A stretch of 5,450 nucleotides of DNA, from NCBI GenBank assembly GCA_002427975.1, contig DIZT01000241.1:1-5450 (forward strand). Direction: 5' to 3'. The stretch comes from Micrococcaceae bacterium UBA6021 (GTDB taxonomy: Bacteria; Actinomycetota; Actinomycetes; Actinomycetales; Micrococcaceae). The notes under the pieces were generated by a model. The model searched no databases. It worked only from the letters and a program-made list of their open reading frames with translations, and was not told the DNA's origin. Shown here piece by piece: positions 1-4,989 of this stretch; the stretch's first letter is position 1, and every line of letters begins with the position of its first letter. A program made the translations under genes and the position numbers.

Positions 1-473
1 GCGATGTAGGGCATGGTCGCTATGATGCCGGTGACAGCGACGGCTAGGGAAAGCGCCTTGCTGCCATACCGGCCGCCAACGAAGTCCGCCGGTGTGACGA
101 AGCCATGCCGGTGGGAGACAGACCAAAGCCGGCTCATCAGAAGGAAGACGATCGGGTAGAGCACGATGGTGTACGGCACAGCGAAGAAACCGCTCACGGC
201 TCCGGTGGCCCACATTGCCGCAGGCACCGCCACGAACGTGTAGGCGGTATAGAGGTCACCGCCAAGCAGGAACCAGGTCACCCAGGTTCCGAAACCCCGG
301 CCGCCGAGGCCCCATTCGTCCAGGCTGTGGAGCCCGGTTTCCTCGCTTCTGCGCCAGCGGGCAGCGAAGAAACCCACGGCCGCCACCAGGACGAAGAGAA
401 TGATCACAACGGTTAGTGCGACGCCGCTGACGGGCCTGTCCGGGGCGGCCAGCGGCACAGCGAGTCCGCTCAT
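1..473 (-). CDS. Sodium:solute symporter (SSS family, MctP-like monocarboxylate permease), N-terminal part
   Basis: This is the first 157 residues of an integral membrane transporter of the sodium:solute symporter family; the rest lies beyond the left edge. The protein begins MSGLAVPL. A hydrophobic helix spans about residues 17-40, followed by LDEWGLGGRGFGTW, where family members carry the conserved segment leading into the next helix. Then come GGDLYTAYTFVAVPAAMWA, a third helix, a hydrophilic segment with SHRHGFVTPADFVGGRYGS, and ATMPYIA at the edge. The DLYTAYTF and VTPADFV segments, together with the partner gene, fit the MctP/MctC-like branch, which takes up short monocarboxylates such as acetate, pyruvate or lactate with sodium or protons. 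The substrate is inferred from the family. The ATG overlaps the stop of the DUF3311 gene in an ATGA, so the two are probably co-translated. No frameshift is seen in the visible part. Confidence 0.9.
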   Translation of the reverse strand, partial: MSGLAVPLAAPDRPVSGVALTVVIILFVLVAAVGFFAARWRRSEETGLHSLDEWGLGGRGFGTWVTWFLLGGDLYTAYTFVAVPAAMWATGAVSGFFAVPYTIVLYPIVFLLMSRLWSVSHRHGFVTPADFVGGRYGSKALSLAVAVTGIIATMPYI

Positions 474-751
474 CGCCCCTCCTCCGCACCGTTGAGGCCC
501 CGCACGGCCTCCCGACGTCGGCGGTCTTCTTTGCTAACCAGACGGTAGGAGATGCCCACAAGGCCCGCCGTGATAGGAACCCAGAGCATCTGGTACCAGT
601 AGAAGAAGGGAATGCCCGCCCAGCGTGGTTCAGCGAAGGAATAAGCGGGCGCAAACAGCGGAATCAGGATGGCGACAGCCAACAAAACTCCGGCCGCGAT
701 GTAGGGACCGGATCTGGCGGGACCGCGCGTTGGCACATCAGGCATGGACAT
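470..751 (-). CDS. DUF3311 small membrane protein, partner of the symporter
   Basis: A 93-residue protein with two predicted transmembrane helices, at about residues 16-37 and 49-69, and a basic cytoplasmic tail rich in R, K and E. The second helix begins with the family hallmark GIPFFYWYQMLW (residues 46-57). DUF3311 genes are commonly found immediately upstream of MctP-type sodium:solute symporters, and a role as an accessory or stabilising subunit is usually assumed; no biochemical role is visible here. The frame is open for 34 more codons upstream, but the ATG at 751 is chosen because GAGGAGG (757-763) lies five bases before it. A second ATG at 745 is possible. The stop overlaps the symporter start (ATGA), so this is a translationally coupled two-gene operon. 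Confidence 0.85.
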   Translation of the reverse strand: MSMPDVPTRGPARSGPYIAAGVLLAVAILIPLFAPAYSFAEPRWAGIPFFYWYQMLWVPITAGLVGISYRLVSKEDRRRREAVRGLNGAEEGR

Positions 752-756
752 GGATG

Positions 757-763
757 CCTCCTC
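757..763 (-). promoter_or_regulatory. Ribosome binding site that decides the DUF3311 start
   Basis: On the minus strand GAGGAGG lies five bases before the ATG at 751 and eleven before the ATG at 745. It argues against the longer open frame that would begin at 853, whose extra N-terminal residues are proline- and arginine-rich and unlike the family. Confidence 0.7.
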
Positions 764-863
764 ATCGAGACAGCCCCCGGAGCGGGAAGGGTTCCCGGGA
801 CGTGCCGGTGGCCTCCGGGCCTGATTCACAGGCTCTATGAACAGGATAGACACTGATGTGGGT

Positions 864-900
864 CTCCAACAGAGCCCGACGAGCGGCGAGCTCGTTGGAG
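864..900 (-). terminator. Imperfect hairpin between the ABC operon and the DUF3311-symporter operon
   Basis: CTCCAAC (864-870) and GTTGGAG (894-900) are perfect inverted arms. Inside them CGAGC (880-884) pairs with GCTCG (890-894) around a GGCGA loop, leaving an unpaired block at about 871-879. The structure lies downstream of the permease stop (940-938) and upstream of the DUF3311 start (751), where a terminator between two same-strand operons would be expected. No T-tract follows on the minus strand, so it is not a classical intrinsic terminator. Actinobacterial terminators often lack a U-tract, which keeps the call possible but weak. Confidence 0.3.
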
Positions 901-937
901 CAGTGCGGCGGTTTTGGTTTTCGGGTGGGCCGCGGCC

Positions 938-1711
938 TTAACGGGTGTCCCATCGGAACCAGCGGATCCCGACAAAGGCGAAAACAACGATGTATCCGAC
1001 GCAGGCCAAGACCGAATAGGTATCCTGATCGAGCCAGGGGGAGTGGCTGAGCACGTCGGAAAAGAGCGTCATGAGTGCCCCGACGGGTGACCATCCTGAG
1101 ATCGATTTGATGGTGTCGCCAAGCAGGCCGGTGCCGCCGAGGAGGCCGAGGAGCACCAGAATGATGAACAGGATTCGGCTGACCGCGTTCACGGCGTTTG
1201 TGGACTTCACAACTGCGGCCAGTGCTTGTCCAATCGCCAGGAACACCGCGCCCCCGAGGACAGATACGGCGAAGACCAACAGATACTGGCCCACACTCAG
1301 CGTCAGGCCGTGCAGGATCGCACCGACGTTGACGACGATGACGGACCCGACGAGGTTCGCGGCCGCCTGGACAGACAGACGGCTCGTCATGATCATCCAT
1401 GTGGGGGCCGGGGTCACCCGCAGCCGTTGAAACACCCCGGTATCGCGGTCGTGCGCGAGTGTGAGGCTGTAGCCCAGGAGACTGGAGGTGATGAGGCCGA
1501 GTGTCAGTGCAAGGCCGATTATCATGTCCGGACTTCCGAGCCGTGTTTGTGACTTACCGAACGAGGTGGCCACGAGGATTACCACAGGGACGAGGATGCT
1601 GACAATCGTGGAGACCTTGCTCCGGAGCAGGACGACGGCGTCGGCGCGCAGCAGCGAAGCCATGGCAAGGTCCAGCGGCGGCCGGGGGCTGTCGAGGGTT
1701 GCCTCAGTCAC
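938..1711 (-). CDS. ABC-2 type transporter permease
   Basis: A 257-residue membrane subunit of an ABC-2 type exporter, close to the usual length for a half-transporter permease of the DrrB/NodJ kind. A short polar N-terminus leads into about six hydrophobic helices, including VSTIVSILVPVVILVA, a block around IGLALTLGLITSSLLG, YLLVFAVSVLGGAVFLAIG and ILFIILVLLGLLGG, with a last helix near VGYIVVFAFVGI. The cytoplasmic segment HDRDTGVFQRLRVTPAPTW is the typical ABC-2 element that follows the second helix and is thought to contact the ATPase. The GTG at 1711 is preferred because AGGAA lies nine bases upstream; a GTG at 1720 has no room for a ribosome binding site. The gene overlaps the end of the ATPase gene by eight bases, which implies tight coupling. 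The substrate is unknown; drug, lipid or peptide export are the family options. Confidence 0.88.
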   Translation of the reverse strand: MTEATLDSPRPPLDLAMASLLRADAVVLLRSKVSTIVSILVPVVILVATSFGKSQTRLGSPDMIIGLALTLGLITSSLLGYSLTLAHDRDTGVFQRLRVTPAPTWMIMTSRLSVQAAANLVGSVIVVNVGAILHGLTLSVGQYLLVFAVSVLGGAVFLAIGQALAAVVKSTNAVNAVSRILFIILVLLGLLGGTGLLGDTIKSISGWSPVGALMTLFSDVLSHSPWLDQDTYSVLACVGYIVVFAFVGIRWFRWDTR

Positions 1712-2492
1712 GGATCTCACTTCCTGTCAGCCCGATGAAGACGTCTTCCAACGTGACGGTGCCGTGGGCGGCCGCAAGGACCCGAGGGTCATTCCTGTGG
1801 TTCTCGATCAGTCCGGCCGGTGTCCCGACCGTGAGCAGGGTGCCGCGGTCAATGATCGCCACGCGGTCACACACCGCTTGTGCTTCCTCCATGGAGTGGG
1901 TGGTAAGCAGAATGCTGCGGCCCTCGCCCCTCAGTTGCTCGATCCGGTACCACAGTCCACGGCGCGACTGGGGGTCCAATCCGGCTGTCGGTTCGTCCAA
2001 CAGCAGCAGGAGCGGCTTGTGAATGGTGGCGATATACAGCGCCAGCCGTTGCTGTTGGCCACCGGAGAGTTGGCTGAACCGTTTGCCTCGTTCTTCGTCA
2101 AGGCCGATGGCCCGGAGGCTCGCTACGATCCGTTCGCGGGAGAGTCTGACCCCGTAGAGGCCGCCGTAAAGTCTGGCAATCTGCCCAATGGTCAATTCTG
2201 CTTGGAAGCTTGAGGACTGCAGTTGCACGCCTAGGAGGGCTTTTGCCTCCAGTGGATGCTGTTGGACATCGACCCCGTTTACCAGCAAACGGCCTGACTT
2301 GGGCCGAACGAGCCCTTCGATGGCGCTGAGGGTGCTCGTCTTCCCGGCACCGTTAGGGCCCAGCAGTCCGAAGATCTCCCCGCGCCTGATCTGAAAACCG
2401 ACGCCATCGACCACCGTCCGCTGGCCATAGGCAACTCGCAGATCGTGGACCTCCAGTACAGGCGGCAGTGTAGGACTATCCGCATCACTCAT
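1704..2492 (-). CDS. ABC transporter ATP-binding protein (CcmA/DrrA-like, for ABC-2 exporter)
   Basis: A 262-residue nucleotide-binding subunit with every catalytic motif intact: Walker A GPNGAGKT (45-52), Q-loop region GVQLQ (88-92), signature LSGGQQQR (142-149), Walker B LLLLLDEP (161-168), D-loop GLD (171-173) and switch histidine in TTHSMEEA (H199). The GVQLQSSSF segment and the compact C-terminus are typical of ATPases paired with ABC-2 drug-type exporters. Two copies would be expected to bind the downstream permease and power export from the cytoplasm. The ATG at 2492 is chosen because AGGAGGG (2503-2509) precedes it by ten bases; an in-frame TTG at 2495 gives seven-base spacing and cannot be excluded. 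The frame is open 12 codons further upstream without support. It is the first gene of a two-gene operon. Confidence 0.92.
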   Translation of the reverse strand: MSDADSPTLPPVLEVHDLRVAYGQRTVVDGVGFQIRRGEIFGLLGPNGAGKTSTLSAIEGLVRPKSGRLLVNGVDVQQHPLEAKALLGVQLQSSSFQAELTIGQIARLYGGLYGVRLSRERIVASLRAIGLDEERGKRFSQLSGGQQQRLALYIATIHKPLLLLLDEPTAGLDPQSRRGLWYRIEQLRGEGRSILLTTHSMEEAQAVCDRVAIIDRGTLLTVGTPAGLIENHRNDPRVLAAAHGTVTLEDVFIGLTGSEIRD

Positions 2493-2502
2493 CAAGACAC
2501 AT

Positions 2503-2509
2503 CCCTCCT
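2503..2509 (-). promoter_or_regulatory. Ribosome binding site of the ABC ATPase gene
   Basis: The minus strand reads AGGAGGG ten bases before the ATG at 2492 and seven before an in-frame TTG at 2495. It rules out the longer open frame starting at 2528, which lies upstream of this site. Confidence 0.6.
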
Positions 2510-2537
2510 GGTGGGCCCGCCTCCACACAGCAGAACG

Positions 2538-2559
2538 CCGCTAGGACGAGTCTAAGCGG
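2538..2559. promoter_or_regulatory. 22-bp dyad, candidate operator upstream of the ABC operon
   Basis: The outer arms CCGCT (2538-2542) and AGCGG (2555-2559) are perfectly complementary. The inner arms GGAC (2544-2547) and GTCT (2550-2553) pair with one G-T wobble, and A2543/A2554 is the only mismatch, around a GA centre. The site is 46 bp upstream of the ATPase start, where a repressor would overlap a promoter or the early transcript. Size and symmetry suit a TetR- or GntR-type dimer. The inner half-site GTCTA resembles the TAGAC/GTCTA half-sites known for LmrA/YxaF boxes, with an extra G on one side. No regulator gene adjoins the operon. An RNA hairpin is the alternative reading. Confidence 0.4.
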
Positions 2560-2586
2560 ACGCCAGGCATCGCAGCTCTCTTCGGC

Positions 2587-2694
2587 ATGATTCATCTGCG
2601 CAGGCCGTGGGGCCGGGGGAGGAGTGGCACGCGAGAGACCGCAGAACTGGCCGTAGTCCCGGGTACGCACGACTCGATGCTGACCCGTTGGTAA
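2587..2694 (+). pseudogene. Possible C-terminal remnant of an alpha/beta hydrolase
   Basis: The frame starting at ATG 2587 encodes 35 residues and ends at TAA 2692-2694. Its last part, AELAVVPGTHDSMLTRW, resembles the last strand and catalytic-histidine region of alpha/beta hydrolases, often LAVLPGTTH in actinobacterial members. If so, only the histidine-bearing tail survives and the body of the gene is gone. The match rests on about ten residues recalled from the family and could be chance. The stretch runs directly into the reductase remnant in the same frame. Confidence 0.22.
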
Positions 2695-2698
2695 CCAA
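2688..2698. promoter_or_regulatory. 11-bp perfect dyad TTGGT-A-ACCAA
   Basis: Arms TTGGT (2688-2692) and ACCAA (2694-2698) flank a single A. The overlapping octamer AACCAATT (2693-2700) recurs inverted as AATTGGTT at 3593-3600, upstream of the TetR gene. It could be a regulator half-site left at an old promoter, but no intact plus-strand gene follows it. Confidence 0.2.
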
Positions 2699-3064
2699 TT
2701 GTCTCGGTGGACGGCGTGATGCAGAGGTTGGGCGGATCTGACGAAGATAGGCGCGGCGGCTTCGTCCGCGGCGGCTGGGCCATACCGCTTCTCGTCAGTG
2801 AAACCGGGGACTATCTCAATCAGGTGTACGGTGGTGCGGCCGCGTTCCTGTTCGGCCGGCGGACGTACGAGACCGGCGACGACGCCGCGGCCGCTGGTGA
2901 TCTGAAGGCGCAGCACGACGGCGGACTGCTGGTGCCCGTCAGCGGTGCCCTCGTCCGATGGCTGCTCGCCAACGGCCTTGTCGACCAGTTCGACCTGCTC
3001 ACCTATCCCGTCGTCGGCCAGGGCATACGGCTGTTCCCAGGATCCGGTCAGGACACCGCGAAGT
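2698..3064 (+). pseudogene. Dihydrofolate reductase family (RibD C-terminal) gene remnant, internally deleted
   Basis: The frame reads IVSVDGVMQ, then GGSDEDRRGGFVRGGWAIP, FLFGRRTYE, GDDAAAAGDLKAQHDGG, SGALVRWLLANGLVDQFDLL and TYPVVGQGIRLFPGSG. These are the ordered landmarks of actinobacterial DHFR-like RibD C-terminal proteins, which are usually about 180-200 residues. Three defects are seen. The N-terminus is cut, with an in-frame TAA at 2692. RRTYE is joined directly to TGDDAAA near 2869-2875, so some 50-60 residues of the middle are missing. Homology stops after DTA, near 3060, where the tautomerase 3' end begins. The usual HGSG is PVSG here, and YPVV lacks a residue before GQG. The frame stays open to 3123 only through antisense tautomerase sequence. 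GTG 2707 or an internal ATG could start a product, but an active reductase is unlikely. The family's substrate is usually unknown. Confidence 0.8.
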
Positions 3065-3508
3065 TCAGGCCTGCGGGGCTTGTCCTTGGAGGGAGGCAAT
3101 CTGCGCACGCGCGGCCGCAATGAGCTCGTCATTGGTGTTGGCGTGGCCGGCGATACCCCAACCGCCCTCGGGCGCTTCCGTGAGCAGAACCCAGGTACGT
3201 TCGGGCAGCGTCGGATCCGCTGCGGCCGTCGCGATGAGCGCGGTGAGCTGCTCGACCAGGGCGACCTGCTTGTCACGGTCCAACGCGCCCGCGTTCGTGA
3301 GCACCTGGACCCGCACATAGTCGCTGTCGCCGTCGACATTCGACAGGTCCCCCTCAGGGAGCTCATGGATAAATGCCGCCGTGTTCTTGCGGAACATCGG
3401 AATTTCCGGTACCTGCTCCACCCGCATCACCGTCGATGCCAGATCAACCGCGAGCCGGTGCTTGTCAGCAAAGGTCCCGGTCGTGGCGTAGACGTCGATC
3501 ATGGGCAT
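3065..3508 (-). CDS. Tautomerase superfamily protein (double-length, 4-oxalocrotonate tautomerase-like)
   Basis: A 147-residue protein beginning MPMIDVYATTGTFADKHRLA. The proline after the initiator methionine is the catalytic Pro1 of the tautomerase superfamily, exposed once methionine is removed. The length is about twice a 4-oxalocrotonate tautomerase subunit and fits two beta-alpha-beta units, about residues 2-48 and 64-127. Recognisable blocks are KNTAAFIHELP (41-51), DYVRVQVLTNAGALDRDKQ (63-81), RTWVLLTEAPEGGWGIAGH (104-122) and TNDELIAAARAQI (125-137). Only the first unit has an N-terminal proline, so an assembly of fused pseudo-dimers is expected. Members tautomerise, dehalogenate or decarboxylate small unsaturated acids; the substrate here is unknown. 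AGGAGG lies six bases before the ATG at 3508. It is transcribed away from the TetR gene, which probably controls it, and its stop abuts the reductase remnant. Confidence 0.9.
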   Translation of the reverse strand: MPMIDVYATTGTFADKHRLAVDLASTVMRVEQVPEIPMFRKNTAAFIHELPEGDLSNVDGDSDYVRVQVLTNAGALDRDKQVALVEQLTALIATAAADPTLPERTWVLLTEAPEGGWGIAGHANTNDELIAAARAQIASLQGQAPQA

Positions 3509-3541
3509 GCCGCTCCTCCTTTTCTATGTAGGTCAACCCTC

Positions 3542-3547
3542 ATAATA
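3542..3547 (-). promoter_or_regulatory. Candidate -10 box for the tautomerase gene
   Basis: The minus strand reads TATTAT in the most AT-rich part of the divergent intergenic region. It would start transcription about 25-30 bases before the ATG at 3508, leaving room for the strong ribosome binding site. No consensus -35 is seen at normal spacing; TTGACG on the same strand is about 26 bases away, too far. Confidence 0.3.
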
Positions 3548-3553
3548 TTGATG

Positions 3554-3563
3554 GTGGAACCAC
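3554..3563. promoter_or_regulatory. Candidate TetR operator, GTGG-AA-CCAC dyad
   Basis: GTGG (3554-3557) and CCAC (3560-3563) are perfect arms around AA. The dyad lies six bases upstream of the candidate -10 of the tautomerase gene and about 90 bases upstream of the TetR start, a position from which bound TetR could block the tautomerase promoter and perhaps its own. Ten base pairs is short for a TetR-family site, so the true operator may extend further with weaker symmetry. Confidence 0.3.
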
Positions 3564-3651
3564 TCGCCGCCCGCGTCAAGGGCTAATCCGAAAATTGGTT
3601 CCGAAGGGCGAATATGCTCGGTGCATAGATTCGATTCGGGAGCTGGAGACC

Positions 3652-4287
3652 ATGGGACGCGACACGAGGGAGCGGATGATCGCCGCGGCGCTGCGTCTGC
3701 TCGCGACGCACGGTTTGCAGGGCGCCTCGCTCGCAGAGGTGTTGGAACTCGCAGACGCGCCCCGGGGCTCCTTCTATTACCATTTCCCAGGGGGCAAGGA
3801 CGAGCTCGTTGCCGAAGCCATCACAAGAGCCGGAGTTCGCTCGATCGGCGTACTTGATGGGCTCGACGGCCAGTCCCCGGCGGCGGTCGCGGAGCGCTTC
3901 TTCGCGTCCTGGCGGGAACTCCTGACCCGATCAAACTACCGCGCGGGCTGTTCCGTGGCCGCAGTTACGATCGCGACCGACTCGCCTGACCTGCGCGAAC
4001 GCGCCGGCTCAGTCTTAGAATCGTGGCGTGCCCGCCTCGCCGATCTCTTCACCCAGGGCGGGCTATCGCCGGCTGCCGCTGACGCGCAGGCTGTCGTCCT
4101 GATCGCCGCGAGCGAAGGCGCGGTGGTTATGAGCCGGGCCGCGGCCAGCATCGAACCACTCGACATCGTGGCCAAAGCGACCCTTGACCAGCTCAAGGCG
4201 CTCACCAAAGGCATGGAGGCCGATGATTCCGGTTCCGCCGAATCCCCGAAGGACCCGCCCCGAAAACTGCCCGGCGAGGTGCCCTAA
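3652..4287 (+). CDS. TetR/AcrR family transcriptional regulator, LmrA/YxaF-like C-terminal type
   Basis: A 211-residue repressor-type protein. The N-terminal DNA-binding domain is clear: RERMIAAALRLLATHGLQGA (6-25), recognition region with ADAPRGSFYYHFPGGKDELV (34-53). The C-terminal ligand-binding part has GCSVAAVTIATDSPDL (99-114) and a following RARLADLF helix, the pattern of LmrA/YxaF-like regulators, which sense small aromatic or drug-like molecules. The last 25 residues are polar and proline-rich and look like a disordered tail. The ATG at 3652 is chosen because the family's first helix begins right after it and GGGAG (3638-3642) lies nine bases upstream; the frame is open back to a TTG at 3595. 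It is divergent from the tautomerase gene, the usual layout for local autoregulated control. The ligand is unknown. Confidence 0.93.
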   Translation: MGRDTRERMIAAALRLLATHGLQGASLAEVLELADAPRGSFYYHFPGGKDELVAEAITRAGVRSIGVLDGLDGQSPAAVAERFFASWRELLTRSNYRAGCSVAAVTIATDSPDLRERAGSVLESWRARLADLFTQGGLSPAAADAQAVVLIAASEGAVVMSRAAASIEPLDIVAKATLDQLKALTKGMEADDSGSAESPKDPPRKLPGEVP

Positions 4288-4426
4288 ACGCTACGGCTGG
4301 AGTCACGGCGTCTGGTGCAGTTCGGCTGTAGGCAAAGGACGGCGGCTCTCCCGAGGGTCGATACGGACGCTGCGGCTGGGCGCCGGCGACAGAGCGCGCC
4401 ACCTGACCGGTTGGTGCGGAATCGGA

Positions 4427-4567
4427 ATGGTTGTGGTCATCCTGGTGAATTGCCCCCTGTCGCAGGCGCTGCAAAGAATACCGAGCTACTGGGACGCGGG
4501 CGAAGGCGCGAAAATCGCTGCGTACCTACAAGACGGAGCGAACGTCGATCAAATGGTGGTCTCGTGA
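4427..4567 (+). pseudogene. Short membrane-protein-like fragment, unidentified
   Basis: From ATG 4427 the frame encodes 46 residues: a hydrophobic start, MVVVILVNCPLSQALQRI, then a polar part with SYWDAGEGAKIAAYLQDGAN, ending QMVVS. By hand count about 72% of codons end in G or C, as for a real gene here. The frame is open further upstream, with GDRARHLTGWCGIG before the ATG. The stop overlaps GTG 4564 of the next fragment as GTGA. I do not recognise the family. It may be the N-terminal part of a larger membrane protein that lost its middle, or a tiny gene coupled to the next one. No convincing ribosome binding site is seen. Confidence 0.28.
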
Positions 4568-4728
4568 CCATTCTGCGGCCGGTGATCATCACCCAGATAC
4601 CTCTGTTCATCGTCTCCTTCCAGCCCATGTTCCTCTGGATCGCCGCGGTGTCCGTCTGCCTCCTTGTTGCCGGCGCTCGTAGGCTGCCAATTGAACGGGG
4701 CGGGTCGTCCAGCGCAGGAGCTGACTAG
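4564..4728 (+). pseudogene. Short single-helix membrane-protein-like fragment, unidentified
   Basis: From GTG 4564 the frame encodes 54 residues. VTILRPVIITQ leads into a hydrophobic helix, PLFIVSFQPMFLWIAAVSV and CLLVAG, followed by ARRLPIERGG and a serine/glycine-rich end. A basic stretch after the helix fits a cytoplasmic tail such as the C-terminus of a multi-helix protein. About three quarters of codons end in G or C. It overlaps the previous fragment by four bases in another frame, so either the two are coupled small genes or one protein broken by a frameshift or deletion. Family unknown. Confidence 0.28.
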
Positions 4729-4979
4729 GACCAGCATGCGGTGGATGAAGTCGAACAGACGCTCCGGCCGCCAGCGACGTCGCGGGGGAGAGTGCCTCCA
4801 TAATGACCGGTGTCGCCGCGGGCGGGGGAAGCGAAGCGATCCTGCCCGTAGCCCGAGAGCCAGCGCAGATTCGACGCGAGGGGCTCCTGGAGACCCGTGA
4901 ACACTTCGTACTTCCGGCCGACCAGGTCGCGGGCCTCGTGCGTCAGATCGAATTGGAACTGGCATATGGTTTCGAGCAC
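4725..4979 (-). pseudogene. Minus-strand coding-like fragment, unidentified
   Basis: From GTG 4979 an 84-codon frame encodes LETICQFQFDLTHEARDLVG, then RKYEVFTGLQEPLASNLRWL and GYGQDRFASPARGDTGHYGG, closing in a serine- and cysteine-rich end. Most codons in the first 65 end in G or C, more than in the overlapping plus-strand frame (4803-5267). The minus reading therefore looks the better one, though the contrast is moderate. The end loses protein character after LPRDVAGG; one frame over, the same strand reads ERLFDFIHRMLVLV at about 4728-4769, so a frameshift near 4770 is possible. No ribosome binding site is evident. Family not recognised. Confidence 0.25.
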
Positions 4980-4989
4980 ACCTGGCTAG

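Noticed and set aside
928..937. Perfect palindrome GGCCGCGGCC next to the permease stop
   Set aside because: With no loop and only G and C it is expected by composition, and it is too short to call a terminator or operator.
762..1400. Long minus-strand open frame, 212 codons
   Set aside because: It lies in another frame of the ABC permease gene, is arginine- and proline-rich, and has no family features; the permease frame explains the DNA.
1488..2213. Plus-strand open frame of 241 codons opposite the ABC genes
   Set aside because: It is antisense to the ATPase, whose motifs are complete, and its translation is a composition-driven shadow.
2836..3118. Three GCGGCCGC words (2836, 2887, 3111)
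   Set aside because: Such GC palindromes are common in high-GC coding DNA; they share no flanking sequence or regular spacing and are not a repeat array.
2974..3275. Similar stretches around GACCAG and CGACCTGCT at about 2980 and 3255
   Set aside because: One is sense in the reductase remnant and the other antisense in the tautomerase; the likeness is short and best explained by codon bias.
2485..3366. Minus-strand open frame of 293 codons
   Set aside because: It spans the reductase remnant antisense and the tautomerase in the wrong frame, and its arginine/serine-rich translation matches nothing recognisable.
2945..3586. Plus-strand open frame of 213 codons
   Set aside because: It is antisense to the intact tautomerase gene, which has a strong ribosome binding site and catalytic proline.
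4549..4965. Minus-strand open frame of 138 codons
   Set aside because: It is mostly arginine/proline-rich shadow; only a short piece (RLFDFIHRML) looks protein-like and is mentioned as a possible frameshifted end of the neighbouring fragment.
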